Position numbers and translations under genes: made by a program. The notes beneath the pieces were generated by a model. That model was not told where the DNA came from, ran no database searches, and saw nothing but the letters and a program-made list of their open reading frames with translations. This document shows positions 26,263 through 34,551 of a DNA stretch of 64,000 nucleotides, piece after piece. The stretch comes from Streptomyces sp. NRRL F-525 (GTDB lineage Bacteria; Actinomycetota; Actinomycetes; Streptomycetales; Streptomycetaceae): positions 62,001 through 126,000 of the forward strand of contig NZ_JNXE01000018.1 of NCBI RefSeq assembly GCF_000716605.1. Direction: 5' to 3'. Within the stretch, counting starts at the first letter, position 1. Each line of letters begins with the position of its first letter.

Positions 26263-27494
26263 ACGTCGACGATCTCCTGCGCGACACGTTGCGCGAACAG
26301 GCCGCCGAACAGCCCCCGGCGGGACCGGGGTTCGCCGACTGGGTGCTCGCCGTACGGCGCCGCCGCCGTACCCGACAGCTCGTGGCCGCCGTCGTCGCTA
26401 CGGTCGCCGTGGTCGCCGTCGCGGTGGGTGTGCCGCAGCTCTACTCGGGGAGGAGCGACGTCCGTCCGTCGGGTGTCGTGGACCGCGGGAACACGAGCGC
26501 CCACCCGGGCCAGTCGCCGCCGCGCGAGCTGATCGCCGCCGGGCGGACGGCACTTGCCGCCTATTACATCCCGACCAAGGTCACGGTGTCGGCCAGGGAG
26601 TCCGTCTCCGAGCGCACCTACTGGCTGTTCGACCGGAAGACCGGCACCTATGTGAAGGCCCCCAAGTGGTCGGTCGTCACCGTCGCCCCGGGCATGAAGA
26701 CCGCCGCCGTCCTGGAACGGACCCTGCCCGCCTCCCGGATCGGCCTCCTCGACCTGGCCACCGGCGAGGTGAAGCGGTGGATCCAGGTCAGTCACAAGGT
26801 CGGTGGTCTGTCGTTCTCGGACGACGGCCGGAAGCTGGTCGCGACGACCTACACCCACAACCCCGACGCGGAGTTCCATCCGGCGGACCCCAACGTCGGG
26901 GAGCCCGACGTACCGTCGAGCCGCACCGGTTTCTACGTCCTCGACGTGGCCTCCGGCAAGGGCTCCTGGGCCGGGGTCACGATCGGCGGCCAGCGGGCGG
27001 ACGGCCTGACCACCCTCGTCAACTACCGCCAGGACTTCGCCCTCACCCGCGACGGCAGGTACATCTGGGCCGGCCTCCCCTCCGACGAGGTCGACAAGCT
27101 GTTCTACGACTTCACGGGCGCCGAGGTCCCCGCCCCGGAGGACGGCAGCAAGTACCTGGTCTGGTTCGTCGACGCGGGGCTGTCCCCGGACGGCGAGCAC
27201 GTCGCCGGTGACTTCGCGGGGCAGACGTGGACCACCTCGTCGTACGTCATCGACTCCGCCACCGGCGAGAAGAGCGAGGTCCGGGGGCAGCAACTGCTCG
27301 CCTGGGCCGACGACAGGTCGCTCATCGCCTGGGACATCGGGAAGGGGGATTCGGGGGCGGGGAAGAGCGAGTTCCACGCGCGGCTCGTGCTGGTCACCAT
27401 CGGCAGCGACAAGGAAGTACCGCTGAGCGGCTTCCTGGGGGGCAGCACGGACGTCAGCGCCGGACGGTGGCAGCCCGTCTTCGCCACGCGCTGA
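26259..27494 (+). CDS. Single-pass membrane protein with WD40/TolB-like ectodomain, sigma-factor partner
   Basis: A 411-residue protein. It has a short cytosolic part with an Arg cluster (RRRRRTRQL), one transmembrane helix at about residues 46-65 (LVAAVVATVAVVAVAVGVPQ) and a large external domain with beta-propeller-like repeats (GLLDLATGEVKRWIQ, GLSFSDDGRKLVATT, AWADDRSLIAWD). The start GTG overlaps the sigma factor gene. Proteins in this position often modulate the sigma factor, but no anti-sigma motif is recognisable and the role is inferred. Confidence 0.78.
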   Translation: MNVDDLLRDTLREQAAEQPPAGPGFADWVLAVRRRRRTRQLVAAVVATVAVVAVAVGVPQLYSGRSDVRPSGVVDRGNTSAHPGQSPPRELIAAGRTALAAYYIPTKVTVSARESVSERTYWLFDRKTGTYVKAPKWSVVTVAPGMKTAAVLERTLPASRIGLLDLATGEVKRWIQVSHKVGGLSFSDDGRKLVATTYTHNPDAEFHPADPNVGEPDVPSSRTGFYVLDVASGKGSWAGVTIGGQRADGLTTLVNYRQDFALTRDGRYIWAGLPSDEVDKLFYDFTGAEVPAPEDGSKYLVWFVDAGLSPDGEHVAGDFAGQTWTTSSYVIDSATGEKSEVRGQQLLAWADDRSLIAWDIGKGDSGAGKSEFHARLVLVTIGSDKEVPLSGFLGGSTDVSAGRWQPVFATR

Positions 27495-27498
27495 CCGA

Positions 27499-27519
27499 CC
27501 GGCGCCGACTTGGCGCCGG
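27499..27519. terminator. Bidirectional terminator hairpin
   Basis: CCGGCGCC-GACTT-GGCGCCGG is a perfect 8-bp stem just after the membrane-protein stop and just before the DapA-like gene stop (convergent), so it may end both transcripts. Confidence 0.7.
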
Positions 27520-27523
27520 CCGG

Positions 27524-28429
27524 TCACACGGCGATGAACTCCTCGTACGCCGCCCGCAGTTCGTCGGCCGCGTCCCGGCCGGCGGGCCGCAGCGGGGCCC
27601 GGACCGGACCCGCAGGCAGGCCGAGCGAGTTGAGCAGCGCCTTGACCGTCACCGTGCCGGGCAGCCCCGCCGCCATCATCAACTCGATAAGCGGCGTGGC
27701 ACGTTGTTGGAGGCGGGCGGACACGGGGGTGTCGCCCGCCTCGAACGCGTCCAGGATCGCCCGGAGTTGAGCCGGGACGACGTTCGCGACGGTACTCACA
27801 TACCCAGCCCCGCCCACCGCGTACAGCGCGAGGATGTGCTCGTCGCACCCCGCGTAGTACGCCAACTCGGTCCGGCCCAGCACCTTTTGGGCGCCGAGGA
27901 AGTCGTAGGAGCAGTCCTTGACCGCGACGATCCGGGGGTGCTCGGCGAGCCGGATCATCGTCTCCGGTTCGATACGGGTGCCGGTGCGGCCCGGGATGTC
28001 GTAGAGCACGAGAGGCAGCCCCGAGGCGTCGGCGACCTCGCGGAAGTGCGCCTCCAGGGCGTCCTGCGGGGGCCTGCTGTAGTACGGCGAGACCACCAAC
28101 ACCCCGTCCGCGCCCGCCTTTTCGGCCTGGAGGGCGAGTTCCACGGTGTGCCGGGTGTCGAAGGTGCCGACGCCCGAGACGAGGGAGACCCGCTCACCCA
28201 CGGCCTCGCGGACGGCCGTGATGAGCGCCGCCTTCTCCCCGTCCGTCGTGGTCGGCGACTCCCCGGTCGTCCCGGACAGCACGAGCCCGTCACACCCCTC
28301 CGACACCAGCCGCTCGGCGAGGAGTTGGGCACCGGGGAGGTCGAGTTCCCCGGCCTCGGTGAAGGGGGTGACCATCGCGCACAGGGCGCGACCGAAAGGG
28401 GGCGGGGCGGAGGTCGCGGCGTTCGTCAT
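27524..28429 (-). CDS. dapA: 4-hydroxy-tetrahydrodipicolinate synthase family protein
   Basis: A 301-residue class I aldolase of the DHDPS/NAL family. Landmarks are SGTTGESPTTTDGEK (the T-T pair of DapA), VVSPYYSRPPQ, LYDIPGRTGTRI with the catalytic tyrosine region, and the Schiff-base lysine in IVAVKDCSYD. The features fit a true DapA, which condenses pyruvate with aspartate semialdehyde. Streptomycetes carry more than one paralogue, so this may not be the main lysine enzyme. The dapD gene is 2.5 kb away. The start ATG is at 28429. Confidence 0.88.
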   Translation of the reverse strand: MTNAATSAPPPFGRALCAMVTPFTEAGELDLPGAQLLAERLVSEGCDGLVLSGTTGESPTTTDGEKAALITAVREAVGERVSLVSGVGTFDTRHTVELALQAEKAGADGVLVVSPYYSRPPQDALEAHFREVADASGLPLVLYDIPGRTGTRIEPETMIRLAEHPRIVAVKDCSYDFLGAQKVLGRTELAYYAGCDEHILALYAVGGAGYVSTVANVVPAQLRAILDAFEAGDTPVSARLQQRATPLIELMMAAGLPGTVTVKALLNSLGLPAGPVRAPLRPAGRDAADELRAAYEEFIAV

Positions 28430-28484
28430 GGGAGTAGTCTCGGCAGAGCGACAGTGAAGCTCCACTTAATTCTTCTACCTGGTA

Positions 28485-28745
28485 TTGGTAAGGGATGCTG
28501 CGCAATGGTGGGTGACATCGAGCGGATCGACCTGGGCGAAGTGCCTCGCCCTGCTCACCCACCCGCCCGTCATCACCTACGGCGCCCGCACCCCGCCCGG
28601 CGCGAAACTCGCCTCGATCGGCATGCGCATCCGGGGCGGCGTGACGATGACCTCCCTGGCCCAACTGGCAGCACAGCAGGGCCGATCCGTACCCTCGGAG
28701 GCAGAGGTCAGGGACGCGGTGGCGAAGGCGTTGGGGGCGGCGTGA
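28485..28745 (+). CDS. Short conserved-looking ORF or gene remnant
   Basis: An 86-codon frame whose C-terminal half (MRIRGGVTMTSLAQLAAQQGR onward, shown in part) has good codon bias. Its TGA overlaps the GTG of the next gene, which argues for translation. The first 25 codons look non-native. A different frame at 28505 reads MVGDIERIDLGEV, so an internal deletion or frameshift may have damaged a longer gene. A start at ATG 28623 would give only 40 residues. I do not recognise the family. Confidence 0.35.
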   Translation: MVRDAAQWWVTSSGSTWAKCLALLTHPPVITYGARTPPGAKLASIGMRIRGGVTMTSLAQLAAQQGRSVPSEAEVRDAVAKALGAA

Positions 28746-29347
28746 CGGGGAGCGGCGACACCGGGGATTCCGTACGCCACCGCGACGACGGCGTCCCGCT
28801 GGAGCGTTTCACCGGCCGCGTGCTGGTGGTCTGCCCCCGCTGCGGCGGCCGCGCGGTCGTGGTCCCGCGACCCGGTCTGCCGGCGCCCAGGTACGCCACG
28901 GAACTGCTGTTCCAGCCACGGCGGTTGGCATGCTCAGGGTGCGGGGCCGTCGCCGAGTGGGTGGCCGCGATGCGGGACAACGCGCTGGTCGGGGTGGCGC
29001 CGGGCGGCACCGAGGACCCCTTCTTCCATCGGCCCCTCTGGCTGCAGACCCGGTGCGTCGGTCACATCCTGTGGGCCTACGACGAGGTGCACGTCGACGC
29101 CCTCGCGGCCTATGTGGGCGCGCGGTTGCGCGAACGGGGCGGGCTGTCGCCGACGAGGGCGATGGTCGCCCGGCTGCCTGCCTGGATGAAGACCTCCGAG
29201 CACCGCGCCGAGATCCTGGCCGGCCTGGAGACCCTGCGCGGCCTGGCCGGGCGCTCGGCCCCCGCCGACCGCTCCGACGCCGCCCACGAACACGGCGACC
29301 GCCCTCGGCCGTACAGAAGCCTCTACTTCCGGGGCGGCCCGTACTGA
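28742..29347 (+). CDS. Zinc-ribbon protein of unknown function
   Basis: A 201-residue protein with two CxxC knuckles (VVCPRCGGR near residue 28 and LACSGCGAV near residue 63) forming a zinc ribbon. It is followed by a conserved domain with HRPLWLQTRCVGHILWAYDE and LPAWMKTSEHRAEIL. It resembles annotated TFIIB-type zinc-ribbon proteins, but the match covers only the metal site and no transcription role is implied. GTG at 28742 overlaps the preceding frame's stop. The end is Arg/Gly-rich. Confidence 0.7.
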   Translation: MTGSGDTGDSVRHRDDGVPLERFTGRVLVVCPRCGGRAVVVPRPGLPAPRYATELLFQPRRLACSGCGAVAEWVAAMRDNALVGVAPGGTEDPFFHRPLWLQTRCVGHILWAYDEVHVDALAAYVGARLRERGGLSPTRAMVARLPAWMKTSEHRAEILAGLETLRGLAGRSAPADRSDAAHEHGDRPRPYRSLYFRGGPY

Positions 29348-29454
29348 GGCTCCAGGCCCAAGGCCCTATGTCCAATTGGCCCCCTCATGGGTCACCATGG
29401 CCAGGAAGGTCACCGACGTGGGAAGTTGATCCACCCCTGGTCACGGGAGGCGTC

Positions 29455-29592
29455 ATGAAGCTCGGCAAGGCACTGGCCACCGGAGTCGCCGAGGAGCGGC
29501 CGCAGATCCACGAGGAAGAGCTCGAACTCCCCGAGACGGCCGCGGAGTTCGCCGAGGAGAAGGCGCCCGAAGAGGTCCCGGCCGTCCGATGA
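29455..29592 (+). CDS. Small acidic protein (45 residues), coupled to the next gene
   Basis: A 45-residue protein, MKLGKALATGVAEE onward, very rich in Glu (about one third), with no cysteine or membrane segment. It has a GGGAGG ribosome binding site 5 bases before the ATG. Its TGA overlaps the ATG of the next gene, so the two should be made together. Its function is unknown. Confidence 0.6.
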   Translation: MKLGKALATGVAEERPQIHEEELELPETAAEFAEEKAPEEVPAVR

Positions 29593-30266
29593 GGCTGCGG
29601 CTCCCCGAGGAACGTCCGACGGAGCCGCCGACCGGATTCAAGATCGCCCACCCGGTGCTGTCCCAGGACGGCACCCGGACCGGGTTCACCGGTGTGTCGC
29701 TGGGCGGCGCGCTGCCGTACGGAGTCGTGGCCGACGCGTCCTGCGTGTACGGCCGCCGCCACCGTTCGCCCGCGCGGCTCTGCGACTGCGGCTTCCACTG
29801 TGTGCACGAACGGGCAGCCGCGGAAGCCCTGTTGTGCACCGCCGAGCACCGCGCGGCGGTCCTCCTCGACATCACCGTGCTCGGCACCTACATCCGCTTC
29901 GAACTCGGCTTCCGCTACGCCCGCCAGCGCGTCCGCACCGCCACCGTCGGCCCCTGCGCCTGCTGTGCCCGGGCCGTCGCGCTCGCCGACGCCGGTTGGG
30001 GCAGGCCCGGTTGGCGCGCCCTGGCCGCCGCGTGCGAGGGCTGCGTCCGCGGTCGTACGTCCGTCTCGCTCGCCGAGTTCGCCCGGCTGGCCGGGGACGG
30101 GCTGCGGGTGGTGGCGGGCGGTGACCTCGTGGAGACCGTCGACCCCGGACTTCCCGAAGGGCTCGGCGTGCCCGAACTCGTCGCGGAGGCAGCCCTGTTG
30201 CAGGCCCGCCTCGACTGGTTCCAGAGCCGGTTGGCGCAGTTGGAGGAGGGTGGGGCACAGAAGTAG
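29589..30266 (+). CDS. Cysteine-rich conserved protein of unknown function
   Basis: A 225-residue protein with a striking cysteine pattern: CDCGFHCVH near residue 60, CACCARA near 125 and CEGCVRG near 150. These could form a zinc or metal cluster site. The N-terminal half (FTGVSLGGALPYGVVADASC) and the C-terminal helical end (AALLQARLDWFQSRLAQLEE) look conserved in streptomycetes from memory. No catalytic family is recognised. It starts within the stop of the 45-residue gene. Confidence 0.65.
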   Translation: MRLRLPEERPTEPPTGFKIAHPVLSQDGTRTGFTGVSLGGALPYGVVADASCVYGRRHRSPARLCDCGFHCVHERAAAEALLCTAEHRAAVLLDITVLGTYIRFELGFRYARQRVRTATVGPCACCARAVALADAGWGRPGWRALAAACEGCVRGRTSVSLAEFARLAGDGLRVVAGGDLVETVDPGLPEGLGVPELVAEAALLQARLDWFQSRLAQLEEGGAQK

Positions 30267-30274
30267 GGCGGGCC

Positions 30275-30305
30275 TTGACCTCAAGTTCGGTCGAGGTTGA
30301 AGGCT
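30275..30305 (+). promoter_or_regulatory. SoxR/MerR-type promoter with 19-bp spacer
   Basis: TTGACC (minus-35, 30275-30280) is separated by 19 bases from AAGGCT (minus-10-like, 30300-30305). The spacer contains CCTCAAGTTCGGTCGAGG, which matches the SoxR box CCTCAAGTTAACTTGAGG at 14 of 18 positions. The over-long spacer with a dyad in it is the hallmark of MerR-family activation. It lies 38 bases upstream of the ABM monooxygenase start. Confidence 0.7.
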
Positions 30306-30342
30306 GGTCGGCACACACCCGTACCGATCACCGGAGGCCCGC

Positions 30343-31053
30343 ATGACCGCCACCCGCCGGACCGACTCCCACCCCGACCTCGCGGACCCCCGCGTCGGCG
30401 CCCCCTTCTTCAGCACCTGGCGCGTAGGAACCCCCCTGCGCCAACGGCAGTCCGTCGAGGCGATCGCGGCCGCCTGGGAACGCCGCCCCTGGCCCGCCGG
30501 CGACCTCCTCGGCTACCACGTCTACACCGGCCACGACGCCTCCACCCTGCTGCACTACTCACAGTGGACGAGCGAGCCGGCGTACGAGACCTTCGCCAAG
30601 ACCCACCGTCAGGAGCGCGTCGACGAGATCGACACCGCCGTACCGCGCATCGAGCGTCTCGGCCTCGGCCGCTACCGCCACTACCGCAGCGGCGGACCGG
30701 CGGACCGGGGCGGCCGTGTCCCCGGTTGCGTCGTGATCGTGGACATCGAGTTCGAGGGCCCCGACCCCGACCGCCAACACGCCTGGGTGGACGCCGTGTT
30801 CGAGGCCCTGGAGAACGAACCCGCCCCGCACCCCGGCGGCATCTCCGCCCACTTCCACCTCTCCACCGACGGCACCCGCGTCCTCAACTACGCCGAGTGG
30901 GACAGCGCCCAGTCCCACCTGGACGCCCTCGCCGCCCCCGGCGACGGCATCGGCTCCGCCACCGCAGCCTGGCAACGCGTCCAGACCTGGCCGGGCCTGA
31001 AGAGCACCACGGTCAGCCGCTACGACCACGCGCTCGGCCTCGTACCCGAATAG
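30343..31053 (+). CDS. Antibiotic-biosynthesis-type monooxygenase, two ABM domains
   Basis: A 236-residue protein made of two ferredoxin-like ABM repeats, about residues 20-110 (LGYHVYTGHDASTLLHYSQW) and 125-225 (ISAHFHLSTDGTRVLNYAEW). ABM domains include quinone-forming cofactor-free oxygenases. The MerR/SoxR-type promoter and the location suggest this corresponds to the monooxygenase SCO1909 of the S. coelicolor SoxR regulon (from memory), which responds to redox-active compounds. A GGAGG site precedes the ATG by 5 bases. Confidence 0.82.
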   Translation: MTATRRTDSHPDLADPRVGAPFFSTWRVGTPLRQRQSVEAIAAAWERRPWPAGDLLGYHVYTGHDASTLLHYSQWTSEPAYETFAKTHRQERVDEIDTAVPRIERLGLGRYRHYRSGGPADRGGRVPGCVVIVDIEFEGPDPDRQHAWVDAVFEALENEPAPHPGGISAHFHLSTDGTRVLNYAEWDSAQSHLDALAAPGDGIGSATAAWQRVQTWPGLKSTTVSRYDHALGLVPE

Positions 31054-31136
31054 CCGCCGCCTCCGAGCTGAAGGCCCTGCCAGCCGACAACCTCACCCGC
31101 CTAGACAAAAAAAGTGTTCGGTGAGACGGTGGACGC

Positions 31137-31745
31137 ATGCTGGACGTCACCGTGATCGAGGACCCCGAGGCCGCAGCCGCCTCGCTGGACCCCATAAGGG
31201 CCCGGCTGCTCGCCGAACTGGCGGCCGGACCCGCGTCGGCCACCATGCTGGCCGGCAAGGTCGGACTGCCCCGGCAGAAGGTGAACTACCACCTCAAGGC
31301 GCTGGAGCGGCACGGCCTGGTCGAGCTGGACGGGGAGCGGCGCAAGGGCAATGTCACCGAGCGGGTGATGCGGGCGACCGCCGCGTCGTACGTCATCTCG
31401 CCGCTCGCGCTCGCCGCCGTGCAGCCGGACCCGGACCGGTTCCGCGACCAGCTCTCCGCGCGCTGGCTGCTGGCGCTCGGCGCCCGCCTGGTGCGGGACG
31501 TCGGTTCGCTGATCACCGGCGCGACCAAGGCGCACAAGCGGCTGGCGACCTACGCGCTGGACGGCGAGGTGCGCTTCGCGTCCGCCGCCGACCGGGCCGC
31601 GTTCATCCAGGAGTTGACCGCCGGGGTGAGCGCCCTCATCCGCAAATATGACGCGGGGGAGTCCGAGGAAGGCCGCGACCACCGGATCGTCGTCGCCGTC
31701 CACCCCACGGTCAAGAAACCACCCACCCCAGAACTGGACCAGTAG
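31137..31745 (+). CDS. ArsR-family winged helix regulator
   Basis: A 202-residue regulator. Residues 18-70 carry a winged helix (DPIRARLLAELAAGPASATM, then GLPRQKVNYHLKALERHGLV). A helical C-terminal domain of about 120 residues follows. No metal-binding cysteines are present, so it is not a metal sensor. It is encoded 43 bases upstream of an SRPBCC-domain gene, a frequent pairing in which the regulator controls the START-like protein. The C-terminal tail is overlapped by short GACCAGTAG repeats. Confidence 0.85.
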   Translation: MLDVTVIEDPEAAAASLDPIRARLLAELAAGPASATMLAGKVGLPRQKVNYHLKALERHGLVELDGERRKGNVTERVMRATAASYVISPLALAAVQPDPDRFRDQLSARWLLALGARLVRDVGSLITGATKAHKRLATYALDGEVRFASAADRAAFIQELTAGVSALIRKYDAGESEEGRDHRIVVAVHPTVKKPPTPELDQ

Positions 31746-31775
31746 AACCATCAGGACCAGTAGGACCAGTAGTAC
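31735..31775 (+). repeat. Short tandem GGACCAGTA-type repeats at the arsR stop
   Basis: Three to four copies of a 9-10 base unit GACCAGTAG lie across and just after the ArsR stop codon, which itself is the TAG of the first unit. They separate it from the SRPBCC gene. They may be a slippage product and have no known role. Confidence 0.5.
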
Positions 31776-31788
31776 TCAGGAGCTAGCC

Positions 31789-32514
31789 ATGTCCAAGGAA
31801 TTCGAGATCGTCTACGAGTTTGAGGTCGACGCCACTCCGGAGGAGGTGTGGGCGGCCATCACCGACGGCACCGGCGGCTGGCTGTGGCCGATGGAGTACG
31901 ACGCCGAGAACCGCGTCGGGCCCTTCGGGTCCACCCTCACGAACTTCGACCCGCCGCACCGGCTCACCGCCCGCACCGAGGACGTCGGTTTCCCGATCCA
32001 GAGCCTCAACCAGATCGACGAGACCATCGAACCCCGCGACGGCGGCCGGCGGGCCTGGGTGCGGTACGTGCACAGCGGCATCTTCACCGACGACTGGGAC
32101 AACCAGTACGACGGCGCGAGCAAGCACAACGCGTTCTACCTGCACACCCTGCGGGAGTACGTCACCCACTTCGCGGGCCGGGCCGTCGCCTTCGCCACGC
32201 TCAACGGGCCCGATGCCTCAATTGCCCCCGACGCGCTGGAAGTTACGGCCCGGGCGCTCGGCCTCGCGGACGACACCGCCGAGGGGGCGCGGGTGCAGGC
32301 CCGCGGGCCCGAGGGCCAACTCCTGGACGCCGTACTGGACTTCCGCAGTCCGTACTTCATCGGGCTGCGTACCGACGGTGCCCTCATCCGCTTCTTCGGG
32401 CGCAACCAGTGGGGCGCCCCGGTCGGCGTCAGCGTCCACGACTTCGCGCCGGGCGCCGACGCCAAGGCGAACGAACTCGCCTGGCAGAACTGGCTGGACG
32501 GGGTCTTCGCCTGA
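31789..32514 (+). CDS. SRPBCC (START-like, AHSA1-type) domain protein
   Basis: A 241-residue soluble protein. The N-terminal 150 residues form an SRPBCC domain (EFEVDATPEEVWAAITDGTG), a hydrophobic ligand-binding fold. The C-terminal part (LGLADDTAEGARVQARGPEG, then ALIRFFGRNQWGAPVGVSVH) looks like a second, smaller domain. The ligand is unknown. The ATG at 31789 follows AGGAG. It is downstream of the ArsR-type regulator and convergent with the nuclease gene. Confidence 0.8.
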   Translation: MSKEFEIVYEFEVDATPEEVWAAITDGTGGWLWPMEYDAENRVGPFGSTLTNFDPPHRLTARTEDVGFPIQSLNQIDETIEPRDGGRRAWVRYVHSGIFTDDWDNQYDGASKHNAFYLHTLREYVTHFAGRAVAFATLNGPDASIAPDALEVTARALGLADDTAEGARVQARGPEGQLLDAVLDFRSPYFIGLRTDGALIRFFGRNQWGAPVGVSVHDFAPGADAKANELAWQNWLDGVFA

Positions 32515-32580
32515 CCTGGTGCAAGTCGGCGAGACCCCGTCTACCCCCCCCGTGAGCCCCCCCGTGGCTCCCCGCGGGTG

Positions 32581-34428
32581 CTACGGCTGGAAGCGCAGCA
32601 CCTGCGGGTCGTGGTCGCTGATCTGGTCGTTGAACTCCGAGTTGATGTGGACGCTGTCGTACTCGAAGCAGTCCTTGCGGACCGACGGGCTGATCAGGAT
32701 CTGGTCCAGGACCTGCTCGTTGCCCTGGTAGTCGTACGTGTAACGCTCGTTCTTCGGCAGGGACTTGATCGCCGAGTACAGCTCGCCGTCGCCTTCGAGG
32801 ATCTTCGCGGTGTCGGAGAACTCGAAGTCGTTCATGTCGCCGAGCGTGATGACGTCCGCGTTCTTCTGCGCGGCCAGGATCTCGTTGACGAAGGCGTTGA
32901 CCGCCGTCGCCTGCGCGTGGCGCTGGGTCTCCGAGCTGCGGGTGACCGGCTGGTACTGCGCGGTCAGGGGCTGGTCGCCGCCCTTGGAGATCAGGTGGTT
33001 GGCGATCACGAAGACCGTCTTGCCCTTGAAGACGAACTCGCCCGCGAGCGGCTTGCGGCTCGCGCTCCAGGCCGCGTTGGCCGGGTCGATCCGGCCCGGG
33101 GACGCGGTCAGCTGCGCCTTGCCGTGCACCTTGGTGACACCGACGGCGGTCGTCGAGTCGCCGCCCGCGCGGTCGGTGAAGGAGACCCGCTCCGGGTTGA
33201 ACAGGAACACCTGGCGGATGTTGCCGCCGGGCTCGCCGCCGTCCTGGTCGTTGACCGGGTTGATCGAGCGCCAGTCGTACTTCGGGCCGCCCGCCGCGAC
33301 GATCGCGTCGATCAGCTTGTTCACCGTGACGCTCGCGTCGACCGTGCCGTCGTCCGTCGCACCGTTGTCGTCCTGGATCTCCTCCAGGGACACGATGTCG
33401 GGGGACTGCAGGTTGTTCACGATCGCCGAGGCGTGCGCGGCGAAGGTGCCGTCCGACGGGTCGAGGTTCTCGACGTTGTACGTCGCCACCGCGAGCTGGC
33501 TCTTCGACTGCTTCTTCGTCGTCTCGCGCTTGAGGCCGGCGCTCTTCACGGCGCCGATCTCGTTCGCGACGAGGGTGTAGCCGCCGTACTGGTTGAAGTC
33601 CAGCGGTCCGTCCGTGGTGCCGGTCAGCTTGTCGCCGACGTTGACGACCGGGAAGTCCGCCGTCGCGCCCAGGGACTGGATCTGGAGGCGCCCGCCGTTC
33701 TGCGAGTCGTAGGAGCCGTAGACCGTGCCGCCGCGCTTGGTGGCGTTCTCGTGCGGCTTCACCGTGACCCACAGCTCCGCGTACGGGTCGGTCGCGGTGA
33801 CCACGCGGGCGTCGGAGACCTGGACGTTCATGCCCTCGAGGGACTCGTAGTAGTCCAGGGCGTACTTCTTCGGCTGCAGCGTCAGCGCGTTGACCGAGTT
33901 GCTCGCGGCGGTGTCGCCGGCCGGGGTGTACCGGCTCGGCACGGAGCGGTCGCTGATCACCGTGGCGGCCGGTACGGCGTTGCCGCTGGAGACGACGGTG
34001 ACCGTCGGCTTGGTGATCTCGGTGAGCGACTGGTTGCCTGTGGAGGCACCGCCCGGGACGTACTCGGAGACCGTGCCGGAGACGGTGACCGAGTCGCCGA
34101 CGGCGACCTTCGGCGTGGAGCTGGTGAAGACGAAGACGCCCTCGCTCGTGGCCGGGTTGTCGTCCGGGGTGGCGTCCTGGAACCAGAACCCCTTGGACGA
34201 GCCGTACGTACGGACGCCCGTGACGATGCCCGGTACGTCCGCGACCTTCTGGCCGGCGTACGGGGACACCCGGGTCGTGCCCTGGATGTCATGGATGCGC
34301 ACGCCGTCGGCGTGCGCGGGCGAGGTGAGAACGATCGTGGACGCCATGGAGCAGACGGCGGCGACGGTCAGCGCGGCAAGGCGCGCGGAGGACTTGCTCG
34401 GCAACGGGATCCCTCCGGGGACATGCAT
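32581..34428 (-). CDS. Secreted endonuclease/exonuclease/phosphatase (ExeM/NucH type)
   Basis: A 615-residue exported protein. It has a signal peptide at about residues 1-41 (cleavage near SPAHADG), an OB-like lamin-tail-type N-terminal region (VRIHDIQGTTRVSPYAGQKV) and a C-terminal EEP domain. The EEP motifs are VATYNVENLDPSD, DIVSLEEIQDDNG, VIANHLISKGG, ITLGDMNDFE and SDHDPQVLRF, which supply the Glu, Asp, Asn and His of the metal site. It likely degrades extracellular DNA. Its 5-prime region carries a promoter and a long dyad at 34498-34550. Confidence 0.9.
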   Translation of the reverse strand: MHVPGGIPLPSKSSARLAALTVAAVCSMASTIVLTSPAHADGVRIHDIQGTTRVSPYAGQKVADVPGIVTGVRTYGSSKGFWFQDATPDDNPATSEGVFVFTSSTPKVAVGDSVTVSGTVSEYVPGGASTGNQSLTEITKPTVTVVSSGNAVPAATVISDRSVPSRYTPAGDTAASNSVNALTLQPKKYALDYYESLEGMNVQVSDARVVTATDPYAELWVTVKPHENATKRGGTVYGSYDSQNGGRLQIQSLGATADFPVVNVGDKLTGTTDGPLDFNQYGGYTLVANEIGAVKSAGLKRETTKKQSKSQLAVATYNVENLDPSDGTFAAHASAIVNNLQSPDIVSLEEIQDDNGATDDGTVDASVTVNKLIDAIVAAGGPKYDWRSINPVNDQDGGEPGGNIRQVFLFNPERVSFTDRAGGDSTTAVGVTKVHGKAQLTASPGRIDPANAAWSASRKPLAGEFVFKGKTVFVIANHLISKGGDQPLTAQYQPVTRSSETQRHAQATAVNAFVNEILAAQKNADVITLGDMNDFEFSDTAKILEGDGELYSAIKSLPKNERYTYDYQGNEQVLDQILISPSVRKDCFEYDSVHINSEFNDQISDHDPQVLRFQP

Positions 34429-34497
34429 GAGTGCCGGGACGAGGGTGATTGGAACACGTACTGCGGCGGTGGGAGCCGCGACCGGTGGGGCGGTAGC

Positions 34498-34550
34498 GAC
34501 GCGCGTAGAAGATACCCGGATCAGGTGTCCATGACATTTCTACGCGCGTC
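34498..34550. promoter_or_regulatory. 13-bp inverted repeat at the nuclease transcription start
   Basis: GACGCGCGTAGAA (34498-34510) is exactly repeated in inverse at 34538-34550 with a 27-base loop. The predicted promoter puts the transcription start close to 34546, so the mRNA would begin with one arm and could fold back. Alternatively the arms are two operator half-sites for a repressor. Confidence 0.6.
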
Positions 34551-34551
34551 A

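Noticed and set aside
31054..31136. A small gene or RNA in the gap before the ArsR gene.
   Set aside because: The 83 bases hold only an A-run and a GTGTTCGG-like element, with no coding frame and no stable hairpin.
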